64,000 nucleotides of DNA from Sneathiella glossodoripedis JCM 23214 (GTDB lineage Bacteria > Pseudomonadota > Alphaproteobacteria > Sneathiellales > Sneathiellaceae), in NCBI RefSeq assembly GCF_000616095.1, contig NZ_BAMS01000001.1:868001-932000 (forward strand), written 5' to 3'. Positions 36,867 through 48,306 of the stretch are shown piece after piece (within the stretch, counting starts at the first letter, position 1; each line of letters starts with the position of its first letter). The notes beneath the pieces were generated by a model that was given only the letters and a program-made list of their open reading frames with translations, was not told the origin of the DNA and did no database searches. Made by a program: the position numbers and the translations under genes.

Positions 36867-36956
36867 ATATTTCCCACTTATTCTGAACAGATATTTCCGA
36901 TCTCTTGTGACGATTAGGCTTTGATTGCTCTTAAAACTATCTGGTAAGCTGGGCAC

Positions 36957-38785
36957 ATGTCAGAAGAAACTCAAAAATCAGCTTACCGCGTCCTTGCCAG
37001 AAAGTACCGCCCATCCAATTTTGACGATCTGATTGGTCATGAGGCGATGGTTCGAACTTTATCCAATGCACTGGATTCCGGACGTCTTGCTCATGCGTTC
37101 GTCTTAACAGGCACCAGAGGGATCGGCAAAACTACAACAGCACGCATAATAGCGAGAGGGCTGAATTGCATTGGTGAGGATGGAAATGGTGGCCCCACTG
37201 TTCATCCGTGCGGTGTTTGCGACAATTGTAAAGCCATCGCAGAGGATCGTCATCAGGATGTCCTAGAAATGGATGCGGCCAGCCGCACCGGTGTTGATGA
37301 TATCAGAGAACTGATTGATGGCGTTCGATATCTTCCGATCAATGCTCGATACAAGATTTATATAATCGACGAAGTGCATATGCTGTCGAAAAATGCCTTC
37401 AATGCTTTACTAAAGACGCTTGAGGAGCCGCCGGAGCATGTGAAATTTATTTTTGCGACAACAGAAATTCGAAAAATACCAATTACGGTTCTGTCGCGGT
37501 GTCAGCGGTTCGATTTAAAACGCGTCGATGCAGATACATTAAAAGATTATTTCTCTAAAATAGCGGAAAAAGAAAACGCGTCGGTAGATGAAGATGCTCT
37601 TGCGCTTATTGCGCGGGCTGCAGAAGGGTCTGTGCGTGATGGATTGTCTTTGCTGGATCAGGCAATTGCGCACGGTGACGGGACTGTAACCGCAGAGCAA
37701 GCCCGGGATATGTTGGGTTTGGCTGACCGAACCAGAATGCTTGATTTGCTGGAATTTATTTTTGCAGGGAATGTCGCAGAGGCACTTGGTATTTTACGAA
37801 ATCAATACGATCGCGGTGCCGATCCTGTTGTGATTATTCAGGATTTGCTGGAGCTTACTCACTGGTTGACCACAATAAAGGTGACGCCAGATTCGGCAAG
37901 TACGGCTGCTTTGGGAAGCTCTGATATTGAACGTGCAGGTGCTATGGCGGGCAAGCTAAACATGCCAGTGTTGGCGCGTGCCTGGCAAATGTTACTAAAG
38001 GGGCTTGAAGAGGTAAGGCAAGCGCCGATGGCAATTGCTGCTGCTGAAATGGTGCTGATTCGTCTGGCATTTGCCAGCGATCTACCGAGCCCCGAAGATT
38101 TGGCAAAAAAAATTGAATCCTCAAATTCATCTGAGCACTCGATTTCAGGAGGTACAATTTCAACGCCAAGCGGAGGAACGTCAGCTCGTGCAGGGACAAA
38201 TGGCGTATCGGCAGCATTAGCTGTCTCAAATCCGACCCCCCATCAGAAGGCTGAAGCGAACAATGCTCCAAGGCGCATCTGTCAGTCGTATCTGATAGCG
38301 CGGTTGAAAATATCGCAGCCGAACAACCAGATATCGCTCTAAACCCTTCACCTGTGAGTGAAACTGAACAGCTAACTTCGGTCGAGCAGATGATTGAGCT
38401 GCTGCAAGATCGTAGTGATGTGATGCTTAAGGGGCAGGTTATTAATTTTGTCAGGCCGATCAAATTTACTGATGGTGAGCTATTGTTCAGCCCAGCTCCC
38501 GGCACGCCTGCTGATTTGGGGGCAAAACTTGGCCGGCGTCTTCGTGAAATTACCGGAAAGCCTTGGCAGGTCTCAATGAGTTCGGATGTCGAGGGTGGGC
38601 CCACGATTGCGGAAATGCGTATGAGCCGCAAAGCAGCGATGATTGCTGCTGCTGAAAATCATCCGGTTGTTCAGAAAATTAAAGAAGTTTTCGCAGGCGC
38701 GTCTGTACGCGAAGTCCGTGACCTGTCGCCAGATATTGAAAATATGATTCCTGAGGATATATCCGAAGGTGATGACATTGAGTAG
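36957..38785 (+). CDS. dnaX: DNA polymerase III subunits gamma and tau (frame interrupted near 38272)
   Basis: Clamp-loader ATPase: Walker A TGTRGIGKTTTARI, a zinc site with Cys pairs (LNCIG..., PCGVCDNC), Walker B YIIDEVHML and the sensor region TTEIRKIPITVLSRCQRF. The current frame stops at 38342, but from about 38272 another frame continues AHLSVVSDSAVENIAA and then the conserved tau C-terminal domain (VEQMIELLQDR to LSPDIENMIPEDI), stopping at 38785. GG to GGG restores 609 residues. Tau holds the replisome together; the gene is essential, so a true null is implausible. It starts the dnaX-ybaB-recR operon. See the separate slip-site entry. Confidence 0.92.
38105..38116 (+). other. Possible -1 slippage site in dnaX (A8 followed by a -1 frame stop)
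   Basis: Eight A (38105-38112) read as GCA AAA AAA ATT in the dnaX frame. A slip to -1 on A AAA AAA would read AAT then TGA (38114-38116), ending the protein at about 386 residues, just after the clamp-loader collar. An imperfect stem (TCCT...AGGA, AAAT...ATTT, 38118-38150) follows. Confidence 0.4.
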
Positions 38786-38798
38786 TGGAGAGTTTTAA

Positions 38799-39122
38799 AT
38801 GAAAAATCTTGGAAACCTGATGAAGCAGGCCAAGGAAATGCAAACCAAAATGGCTGAAATGCAAGCGTCACTGGAGAGTCATGAGATAACTGGTGTGGCG
38901 GGTGCTGGCATGGTCAAAGTCACGTTAAATGGTAAAGGTGACATGAAGGGTCTTTCGCTGGATCCAAGTATCGTAGATCCGGAAGAAATTGAAATGATGG
39001 AGGATTTGATCAAGGCTGCACATTCAGACGCGAGGGCCAAGGTAGAAGCCTATACGCAGGAAAAAATGAAAGAAATGACTGGCGGTTTGCAGCTACCTCC
39101 CGGAATGCAAATGCCGTTTTAA
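38799..39122 (+). CDS. ybaB: YbaB/EbfC family nucleoid-associated protein
   Basis: 107 residues. The helical start [22 protein letters not shown] and the central [23 protein letters not shown] are diagnostic for the YbaB fold, a small homodimer that binds DNA. It sits 13 bases after dnaX and 16 before recR, the conserved order in most proteobacteria. The length is normal. GGAG lies at the usual distance from the ATG. Confidence 0.95.
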   Translation: MKNLGNLMKQAKEMQTKMAEMQASLESHEITGVAGAGMVKVTLNGKGDMKGLSLDPSIVDPEEIEMMEDLIKAAHSDARAKVEAYTQEKMKEMTGGLQLPPGMQMPF

Positions 39123-39138
39123 GTCGGTCCTTTTATCA

Positions 39139-39735
39139 ATGGGTACATCTGAAATCGATCACTTGGTCAGGCTTTTATCCAAACTGCCAGGGCTCGGAGC
39201 GCGTTCGGCACGCAGGGCTGCGCTGCATTTAATTCAAAATAAGGAAAATCTGCTGGTCCCTCTTGCAGAAGCTATGGATGACGCTGCAAGGAATGTGCAG
39301 GAATGCACTGTTTGTGCAAATCTGGATACCATTAACCCATGCGCGGTCTGCCAAAATGATCGCCGGGATTCCAAGATCCTTTGCGTTGTGCAGGACGTGT
39401 CAGATCTTTGGGCGCTGGAGCGTGCGGGTGTGTTTAAAGGGCTGTATCATGTTCTCGGAGGTACCTTGTCAGCGCTGGATGGTGTGGGGCCTGAGGATTT
39501 GCGAATTGAAAGTTTAATTGATAGAGCTGAAAGTAGCGTCGTGGAAGAAGTGATTATTGCACTGAATGCGACCGTTGATGGCCAGACAACCGCACATTAT
39601 CTAGCAGAAAGACTGGATGAATGTGACGTGACGATCAGCCATCTTGCTCATGGGGTACCAGTTGGCGGAGAGCTTGATTATCTGGATGACGGAACTTTGG
39701 CAACTGCACTGAATTCACGACGGAAAGTGCAGTGA
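39139..39735 (+). CDS. recR: Recombination mediator RecR
   Basis: 198 residues. The helix-hairpin-helix [18 protein letters not shown], the four-cysteine zinc finger [16 protein letters not shown] and the Toprim domain with [20 protein letters not shown] are present in order, followed by [17 protein letters not shown]. With RecO it loads RecA at single-strand gaps. It is the last gene of the dnaX operon and stops one base from the end of the convergent rmuC gene. Confidence 0.96.
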   Translation: MGTSEIDHLVRLLSKLPGLGARSARRAALHLIQNKENLLVPLAEAMDDAARNVQECTVCANLDTINPCAVCQNDRRDSKILCVVQDVSDLWALERAGVFKGLYHVLGGTLSALDGVGPEDLRIESLIDRAESSVVEEVIIALNATVDGQTTAHYLAERLDECDVTISHLAHGVPVGGELDYLDDGTLATALNSRRKVQ

Positions 39736-40935
39736 TTACTGCCGCAGAGCTTCCGTTGGATTTGAGAGCAGTTCATCACTTGCCTGCTCTCCCAGTTGCA
39801 AATCTTCAATTTTTTCAGCACGGCTACTGATTTTTCTTGAAGATGTCTCAATATCCGCAATGTCCCGACTGGCCTGAGAAAAATGTTTGGACAGATTTTC
39901 TACCCGTTTATCGAGGCGTTCGACATCTTTGAGTAACGTGCCCACCTCTTTTTGAATGACGCCGGCTTGCTCTCTCATCTGACTATCTTTCAAAACCGCT
40001 CTGACCGTATTAAGCGTGGCCATTAAAGTCGTTGGGGATACGATCCAGACACGGGCGTCATATGATTTTTGAAGGATCTGCGGAAAGTTGCTGTGCAGCT
40101 CCGCATAAACGGTTTCGGATGGTAGAAAAAGGAGCGCTGATTCCGCTGTTTCTTCTGCAATTATGTATTTCTGATTAATGTCACTAATATGTTTGGTCAT
40201 GGCGCTTACAAAAGCGCGGTTTGCATTTTGCCTGTCTGCATCGGTCTGTGCATTGCGCATTAAGTGAAAACTTTCGAGTGGAAATTTGGCGTCCACCACA
40301 ATCGACCCTGGAGGGTTTGGCAGTTTGATGAGGCAGTCCGCTCGCTTGCCGTTGCTCAAGGTAACCTGAAACTCATAAGATGAGGGGGGGAGTGCCGACT
40401 TTACGAGATCGTTGAGTTGAATTTCTCCAAATGCTCCCCTGGCCTGCTTGTTTGCCAGAATATCCTGAAGACTTACAACTTGTGTTGAAAGGTCAGTCAG
40501 GTTTGATTGCGCCTGATCAATAATAGCGAGGCGCTGCTGCAATTCGCTTAGGGATTTACTTGTTTTTTCAGTTGTTTGATTAAGACTGTCACCCAGTAGC
40601 TTAGAGACTTTATCGAGACGTTCAGTCACTGTCTTATTGGTATATTCGGTTTGCTGGGCGAGGCTATCTCCTAGACGCTTAGACACGGCATCCAATCGTT
40701 CAGAAAGTGTTTTGTTAATGGCACTCTGGCTTGCTGCACCTTCACTGGACATTTGGGCAAGCTGGCCTTCCAGTCTGGATTGCTGATTCATGACATTTTC
40801 TGTCAGCCTTGCCAGATTTTCGCTGCTACGAAGTGCGTGTTGTAACATTTTCTCCGATCTGGTGATTTTCCAAGAAACAAGTCCGATCGCTAAAACGAGC
40901 ACAATAACGGCACCGACCAATATAATTTCCAGCAA
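39736..40935 (-). CDS. rmuC: DNA recombination protein RmuC
   Basis: 399 residues with an N-terminal membrane segment (MLEIILVGAVIVLVLAIGLV), a coiled-coil stretch (residues about 30-160, with an internal near-repeat ERLDAVSKRLGDSLAQQ / ERLDKVSKLLGDSLNQ) and the RmuC nuclease-like domain: QARGAFGEIQLNDL, DCLIKLPNPPGSIVVDAKFPLESF and LLFLPSETVYAEL. RmuC limits DNA inversion in E. coli. It is divergent from def. Confidence 0.93.
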   Translation of the reverse strand: MLEIILVGAVIVLVLAIGLVSWKITRSEKMLQHALRSSENLARLTENVMNQQSRLEGQLAQMSSEGAASQSAINKTLSERLDAVSKRLGDSLAQQTEYTNKTVTERLDKVSKLLGDSLNQTTEKTSKSLSELQQRLAIIDQAQSNLTDLSTQVVSLQDILANKQARGAFGEIQLNDLVKSALPPSSYEFQVTLSNGKRADCLIKLPNPPGSIVVDAKFPLESFHLMRNAQTDADRQNANRAFVSAMTKHISDINQKYIIAEETAESALLFLPSETVYAELHSNFPQILQKSYDARVWIVSPTTLMATLNTVRAVLKDSQMREQAGVIQKEVGTLLKDVERLDKRVENLSKHFSQASRDIADIETSSRKISSRAEKIEDLQLGEQASDELLSNPTEALRQ

Positions 40936-41052
40936 GGAAGCCCCCGATTATAACCACAAATTCTGCATAAACCTTGACGTTTGCCCAGCAGAGTAATACC
41001 TAAAGGATAATTTTTAGACCCGCTATTGTAGCTTGAAGAATGTTGGAACACC

Positions 41053-41574
41053 ATGGCCCTTTTGCCAATTATTACTGCACCTGACCCACGACTTAAAACG
41101 GTTTCTACGCCAGTAGAAACAGTTGATGACGAGACTCGCAAGCTTGTCGCTGATATGTTTGAAACCATGTATGACGCACCGGGAATAGGGTTGGCGGCGA
41201 TTCAGGTCGGTGTACAAAAACGTCTGTTAGTGGTTGACGTTGTTGGTAAAAATGATGAAAGCCGTGATCCGCAACCGATCGCGCTTATTAATCCGGAAAT
41301 TACGTGGGTCTCCGACGAGGATAGTGTTTATGAGGAAGGGTGCCTGTCGGTTCCCGCTCACTATGCAGATGTCGTTCGTCCGGCAGAAATAAAAGTTTCC
41401 TACCTTGATGAGCAGGGCGATAAACAGGAATTGCACGCTGATGGTCTTTTAGCGACATGCATTCAGCATGAAATCGACCATCTGGATGGAATACTTTTTG
41501 TGGATCATTTGTCAGCGCTTAAACGCAATATGATCCTCCGAAAGCTTCTCAAGCAAAAGAAAATGGCTGGTTAG
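41053..41574 (+). CDS. def: Peptide deformylase
   Basis: 173 residues with all three deformylase motifs: [17 protein letters not shown] and QHEIDHLDG, the last supplying the His pair and catalytic Glu around a metal. It removes the formyl group from new proteins. It begins the def-fmt-truA set, with fmt starting 8 bases after its stop, a conserved pairing since Fmt adds the formyl group. Confidence 0.97.
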   Translation: MALLPIITAPDPRLKTVSTPVETVDDETRKLVADMFETMYDAPGIGLAAIQVGVQKRLLVVDVVGKNDESRDPQPIALINPEITWVSDEDSVYEEGCLSVPAHYADVVRPAEIKVSYLDEQGDKQELHADGLLATCIQHEIDHLDGILFVDHLSALKRNMILRKLLKQKKMAG

Positions 41575-41581
41575 CATTACT

Positions 41582-42504
41582 ATGACAGCGCTGCGTATTG
41601 CGTTTATGGGAACACCAGATTTCTCGGTTACGGTGTTAAAAGCGCTTTTAAAATCTGAACACAAGGTTGTCTGCGTTTATTCCCAACCTCCCAGACGTGC
41701 CGGACGCGGTAAGTCATTGCGTCCAAGCCCTGTCCATCAAGTGGCATCTGAAAATGCGATTGAGGTAAGAACTCCCCACTCTTTGAAGGATGAGGCTGAG
41801 CAGGAAAAATTTGCTGCGTTGGATATCGACGTTGCAATAGTTGTCGCTTACGGTTTGATCTTGCCTTTGCCGATATTAACTGCCCCCAGGCATGGTTGCT
41901 TGAATTTGCATGCTTCTCTTTTACCGCGTTGGCGTGGCGCTGCCCCCATACAGCGCGCGATAATGGCGGGAGACACAGTCACGGGGGTAGGCATCATGCA
42001 GATGGCTGAAGGGCTTGATACGGGAGATGTGTTGGCAGAGGAGCAAGTTCCAATAACGAACTCCATGACGGCCGGTGAATTGCATGATGAACTTGCAATC
42101 GTGGGCGCTGAGTTAATGATCGATACCGTAAACAGGCTCGAGACAGGCACCCTAATCCCGAGACCCCAACCTGAAGATGGAATTACGTACGCCCATAAAA
42201 TTGATAAAGCTGAAGCGCGTATTGAATGGTCCCGTCCGGCGGAAGAATTATGCAGACATATTCGTGGATTAAGCCGTTTCCAGGGGCATATTTCGAATAT
42301 GAAGGAACGCGCGTAAAAGTTTTGAATGCAGAGGTTGTTGATGGGGAAGGGCGTGCCGGAGAACTGCTCGATAACGAGTTGACTGTTGCGTGTGGCCACG
42401 GGGCGTTAAAGTTGACCCTGTTGCAGAGATCAGGAAAATCTCCGATGGCGATGAAGGCATTTGTTAATGGTTTTCCATTGCCAAAAGGGAGCAGGCTAGG
42501 CTAA
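41582..42504 (+). CDS. fmt: Methionyl-tRNA formyltransferase (frame interrupted near 42275)
   Basis: The transferase domain is clear: [31 protein letters not shown] (catalytic region) and GEGLDTGD-like EGLDTGDVL. The current frame ends at 42316 after an unnatural tail, while from about 42275 another frame continues [20 protein letters not shown], the normal C-terminal tRNA-binding domain, and stops at 42504. CC to CCC gives 307 residues, the standard length. The stop TAA overlaps the truA ATG by one base. The gene is nearly universal in bacteria, so a sequence error is the best explanation. Confidence 0.93.
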
Positions 42505-43247
42505 TGCCGCGGTACCGCGTCACCATAGAATATGACGGAACAGATCTGGTCGGATGGCAACGCCAGACAAATGGACCATCTGTTCAACAGTATATCGAAG
42601 AGGCAATCGCTAGGTTTTGCGGTGAAGATATCCGAATTCAGGGAGCTGGACGCACAGATGCAGGCGTTCACGCTTATGGTCAGGTTGCTAGCTTTGATTT
42701 GACGGACCGTCATGAACCACGAACAGTCAAGAATGCTGTTAATCATCATTTGGGAAGCAGTAGGATTTCGATTCTGGACTGTGAAGAAGTTTCAGAAGAC
42801 TTCAATGCCAGATTTTCAGCGACCGGACGGTCTTACATTTATCGAATAATAAACCGTCAGGCACGGCTGGCCCTGGATGCAGGGTATGCGTGGCACGTAA
42901 AACGTGAACTTGACCACAAAGCTATGCAGCATGGTGCAGAAATTTTAATCGGCAAGCATGATTTTTCGAGCTTTCGGGCGGCGGCATGTCAGGCCAAAAG
43001 TCCGATCAAAACCTTAAGTAAGCTGGATGTTGTTAGATCTGGTGATGTCATAGAGTGCCATGTAAGCGCACCCTCATTCTTGCACAATCAAGTACGCGCC
43101 ATGGTTGGTACACTGTCTTTAGTAGGGACAGGACAGTGGAATGTTGACGATGTCAGAAGTGCACTGGCTGCTCGTGACCGGCAAAAAGCTGGCCCAAACG
43201 CACCACCTTGGGGCTTGTATTTGTCTTCTGTCAGTTATGACAGTTGA
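42504..43247 (+). CDS. truA: tRNA pseudouridine(38-40) synthase TruA
   Basis: 247 residues. The catalytic Asp lies in GAGRTDAGVHAYGQVASF; other landmarks are RYRVTIEYDGTDLVGWQ at the N-terminus and SFLHNQVRAMVGTL near the C-terminus. It modifies U38-U40 in the anticodon stem. Coupled to fmt by a one-base overlap; its end overlaps the convergent astB gene by 13 bases. Confidence 0.96.
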   Translation: MPRYRVTIEYDGTDLVGWQRQTNGPSVQQYIEEAIARFCGEDIRIQGAGRTDAGVHAYGQVASFDLTDRHEPRTVKNAVNHHLGSSRISILDCEEVSEDFNARFSATGRSYIYRIINRQARLALDAGYAWHVKRELDHKAMQHGAEILIGKHDFSSFRAAACQAKSPIKTLSKLDVVRSGDVIECHVSAPSFLHNQVRAMVGTLSLVGTGQWNVDDVRSALAARDRQKAGPNAPPWGLYLSSVSYDS

Positions 43248-44577
43248 AAATCGTATACGGATCCCAGTTTCAGGATGTTTGTTAATTCATCCAATGCTGT
43301 TCTGCATTCTTTCAATAGTTCCGGATCGCCCAGATCTGTGAAACTCAGTTTGTCCCGGTAATGGCGTTGGATCCATGCTTTTAAGTTTGAGTATAAGGCA
43401 TCAGTTAAAAACACATTAGCGTTTATTGATTGCTTTTCTTCATCAGTGAGAGGAACTCTCAGTCTCAAACAGGCTGGTCCTCCTCCATTTTTCATACTTT
43501 GTCGGACATTGATGAACTGAACATCCTGAATTGGTGTTTCCTGTTGAATGAGCTCATCAAGGTAAGACTTTACATTTGTGTTTTCCATACACTCCATAGG
43601 CGCAATAAGGCACATCGTTCCCTTTTCTTCATTAAGATTCACAAGCTGGGTGTTGAACAGATAGCTTGTAATTGCGTCTTTTAGTGGAACTGCAGTTGAA
43701 GGGACTTTTACCAATGTAATAGACGGTATGCGTGTTCTTAAGTCATCCATCAGTTTAGACGTATTTAGAAAAGCTTCTTCATGGAAAAACAAACAGTTTC
43801 TGTTGCCTACTGCAATAACATCGTTATGAAATACACCGCTATCAATAGCGTCGGGGTTCTGCTGAGCAAAAACCGCTGTATTTGAATTCAGCTTATGTAA
43901 ACGCGCTACCGCTTGTGAAGCTCTAAGGGTCTGCCGCGCAGGAAATTTGCGTGGTTGGATTGTATGAGCGTGACTATCTAATTCTGGAGTGCCGTAAACA
44001 AATAGCTCCACCCCTGCTGCATTGTCAGTATTATAAAAACGAGTGTGGTTTGCCGCACCTTCGTCACCAAATTGACTGATCGATGGTAAAGGGTCATGGT
44101 GCTCAAAAAGGTGTGGTGCCGAGAATATGGATTGTAATATCCGTTTTGTCGTTGCTGTTTCGATGGATCGATGTGGCATCGCAACCAGATTTGCCGGTGT
44201 GAAATGTGTTTTGTGATCTGTCGTGTCAGCAGATGGGCTTACCGTGGCGGCATTTGCAACCCACATAGCGGAAGCAGAGCTGACGGTAGCAAGTAATGAG
44301 GGGTCTTGCTGCATGACTGTTTTCAGGATTTGCTCATCAGATCCACTGAAACCCAGTTTTTTGAGTGTCGGAATATGTGGCCTTTCCTGAGGGGGTAAAA
44401 CGGCTTGCAGGTAACCCATTGAAGAGAGGGTTTTCATTTTTTCAAGACCTTGCAAGGCAGCTTCCCTGGGATTTGAAATATCTGCAGCATTTTTGAAAGA
44501 AGCAATATTACCAAATGATAGTCCGGAGAAGTTATGGGTCGGGCCAACCAACCCATCAACGTTATATTCTTGAGGCA

Positions 44578-44578
<1 letters not shown>
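43235..44578 (-). CDS. astB: N-succinylarginine dihydrolase AstB
   Basis: 447 residues from the ATG at 44578. AstB landmarks are YNVDGLVGPTHNFSGLSFGN at the N-terminus and the catalytic Cys in SMKNGGGPACLRLRVPL. It hydrolyses succinylarginine to succinylornithine, releasing ammonia and CO2, the second step of the AST pathway. Its ATG overlaps the corrected astD stop by one base (TGATG). It is the last gene of the minus-strand cluster astC, M20 hydrolase, astA, astD, astB. Confidence 0.95.
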
Positions 44579-46046
<1,468 letters not shown>

Positions 46047-46050
46047 TTGA

Positions 46051-47076
46051 TTATTCCACATAACTGATTAAATCGCCGCTTGATAGCTTCAGAATTTTTG
46101 CCGCGATTTCGGAGATTGAAACTGTTTCGTCGTCATGGATGATTAAGTGATCGCAGACTAGCCTGTAGTGTTGGATGTTTCTGTTGCTTAAAATGCAGCG
46201 GGGTTGAGATGGGGAAATCTGTTCACCTGCAACAATCGATTTCACTGTGGCGGATTGTGCATTTCGGGTTGTCGAAATGTTATGGGACTGACATTGAACT
46301 GTTGGCCCTCCGTCAAAAATATCCACATATCCGCTTTGCCTGAAACCTTCTTTTTCCAAAAGTCGCAAAGCCGGGGCCGATGCATTGTGAGCCTTGCCAA
46401 TCACGGTTTGAGCTTCGTCAGGGAGAATGTCGGCATAAATTGGATGTCGCGGCATTAGATCCGCGATAAACTGCTTTCCCTTAACAGAGCTCATGAAGTC
46501 AGCGTTTTCGAAACCAAGGCCAAAAAATTTCTGCCCTAGATGCTCCCAAAAAGGGGACCTTCCTGTGTCATCCTGCCAGCCTCGCAATTCGGCAATAATC
46601 GGTTCGCCAAAACGGCTCGGAAAATCGGCCAGCATTAAAAAACGACTTCTGGAAAGGAAGCGCCCATTGCCATCCTTTCGGTAATCAGGATGTAAATATA
46701 GCGAGCCAATTTCAGTGGCCCCGGTGAAATCATTTACCAAATGCAGGACTTGTAGCTCATTTTTCTTGTTGAGCTCTTTGGAGAAGGATACAAGTTTGGA
46801 TACCTTGTAGGAGTAAAACGGTTGATCCAGGCCGACCCCAGCGTAAATCGCTGTTGTACCCACAACCTCACCAGAAGCGCTGTCTTCCATTACCATGAAG
46901 TAAATTTCACCCTCAGGGCCGGTTACATTTTTGGCAAAGCTGGCAATGCTGGTCGATATTTTTGATTTCCATGATTGTAGATCACTTGGCATGGAAGACA
47001 TCCCGCTGCCGGTAACCAGAGAAATATTCAATAGGCTATCCAAGTCATCTGTCTGTGCAGGGCGAATGAAAATCAT
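46051..47076 (-). CDS. astA: Arginine N-succinyltransferase AstA
   Basis: 341 residues. Recognisable blocks are IFIRPAQTDDLDSLLNIS, the substrate region EIGSLYLHPDYRKDGNGRFLSRSRF, and PIYADILPDEAQTVIGKAH. It transfers succinyl from succinyl-CoA to arginine, the first AST step. A single copy is present, unlike the two-subunit AruF/AruG arrangement in pseudomonads. Its ATG overlaps the M20 hydrolase stop (ATGA), so translation is coupled. Confidence 0.95.
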   Translation of the reverse strand: MIFIRPAQTDDLDSLLNISLVTGSGMSSMPSDLQSWKSKISTSIASFAKNVTGPEGEIYFMVMEDSASGEVVGTTAIYAGVGLDQPFYSYKVSKLVSFSKELNKKNELQVLHLVNDFTGATEIGSLYLHPDYRKDGNGRFLSRSRFLMLADFPSRFGEPIIAELRGWQDDTGRSPFWEHLGQKFFGLGFENADFMSSVKGKQFIADLMPRHPIYADILPDEAQTVIGKAHNASAPALRLLEKEGFRQSGYVDIFDGGPTVQCQSHNISTTRNAQSATVKSIVAGEQISPSQPRCILSNRNIQHYRLVCDHLIIHDDETVSISEIAAKILKLSSGDLISYVE

Positions 47077-48299
47077 GACTGTCTACCGGTGGGAAAAAGT
47101 TCAGGAGACTCTGCCAGTCGGTGAAGGATCAAGGCGGATAATTGCGCTCTTTCAACAAGGCTTTCCACTACCATATATTCTTTATCTGAATGAATATTGG
47201 CTCCGCGGACACCCAATGTGTCAATGTTGACCAGGCCCGCATCCGCCAAATTGTTACCATCGCAACAGCCGCCCGTGGAAACATGGTTTATCGTGAGGCC
47301 AAGTTCTTTTCCGCATTTTGATGTCAGTTCAAAAAAGGCCCTTAATTCATCCGTCATTGGTTTTGGCGGTCTTGAAAATCCTCCATGCAAGGTGGCGTTG
47401 TAGTCAGGGTTCTCGTTGAAGGTTTTCAGCAAAGCATGGAGTTTTTCCAAAAGCCAGTTCTGGTCTTTTGAGTTGGCAAGGCGAACGTTAAAACTCATTT
47501 GGCAAAGGCCGGGAACGACATTGAGTGGACCTCCTCCCGCAACCTTTCCAACATTTACGGTTAATTCAGGAATTTTACCGCTCAGGTTGTCAATTTGAGC
47601 AATTAATGGGGCCATGGCTACAATTGCGTTTCGTCCCAGATGATGCTCGCGTCCTGCATGGGCTTCTTTTCCTTTGACGGTAATTGTGAAATTACCACTT
47701 CCTTTTCTCGCTCCAGCGAAGGTGCCATCTGGCATTGACGGCTCATACAGCATTCCAATATGGGCCTTTTGCGCATATTCTTTCAGGTAACGCGCTGAAC
47801 CATGCGAGCCTATCTCCTCATCTGAGTTCAACAGGACGGTCCATCCAATCTGATCTTTATAAGGACTGTTTTCGAATGCCTGCAATGCTGCAAGCATGGC
47901 GGTGATTCCGCCTTTCATATCGGCGACACCAGGTCCGTGCAGGTATCCATCATCGGTGATCTTACAGCTTTGGAAATGGTTGTCCTTGGGGAAGACGGTA
48001 TCCATGTGCCCGACAAGAAGCACTTGTCTGTTTGCTTTGGGGCGTTTTTGAGCAATGACAACAGGTCCGAGCGATTGAGTTTTTACGTTTCCTGCCGCAT
48101 CAACAACTTCCATTTCGTCACTTTCACAGACCTCAACCTGGTCCGCAAAGGAACGCAGTTTTTCGGAGCATAGTTCAGCCATGTTCTGCAGGCCATCAAT
48201 GTTCAAGGAACCCGAATTAACGTTTGCCCATGTGATCACCTGCTCGATAAGCTTGTATTGATCTTCAGTTAATTTTGCGATGAAATCGGGAAGGCTCAT
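47073..48299 (-). CDS. M20-family metallohydrolase inside the AST cluster (possible functional AstE replacement)
   Basis: 408 residues from the ATG at 48299 (AGGA upstream); an in-frame TTG at 48317 overlaps astC. Metal ligands of the M20 family are visible: GHMDTVFP, GPGVADMKGG, NSDEEIGS (the catalytic Glu and ligand), EPSMPDG and a late His in NIHSDKEYM. It resembles glutamate carboxypeptidase/ArgE-like enzymes that release glutamate from N-acylated forms. AstE, an M14-like succinylglutamate desuccinylase, is not in the cluster. The position between astC and astA, with an ATGA overlap, suggests that this protein performs the final desuccinylation. That role is inference. Confidence 0.8.
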   Translation of the reverse strand: MSLPDFIAKLTEDQYKLIEQVITWANVNSGSLNIDGLQNMAELCSEKLRSFADQVEVCESDEMEVVDAAGNVKTQSLGPVVIAQKRPKANRQVLLVGHMDTVFPKDNHFQSCKITDDGYLHGPGVADMKGGITAMLAALQAFENSPYKDQIGWTVLLNSDEEIGSHGSARYLKEYAQKAHIGMLYEPSMPDGTFAGARKGSGNFTITVKGKEAHAGREHHLGRNAIVAMAPLIAQIDNLSGKIPELTVNVGKVAGGGPLNVVPGLCQMSFNVRLANSKDQNWLLEKLHALLKTFNENPDYNATLHGGFSRPPKPMTDELRAFFELTSKCGKELGLTINHVSTGGCCDGNNLADAGLVNIDTLGVRGANIHSDKEYMVVESLVERAQLSALILHRLAESPELFPTGRQS

Positions 48300-48306
48300 G
48301 ACTTTA

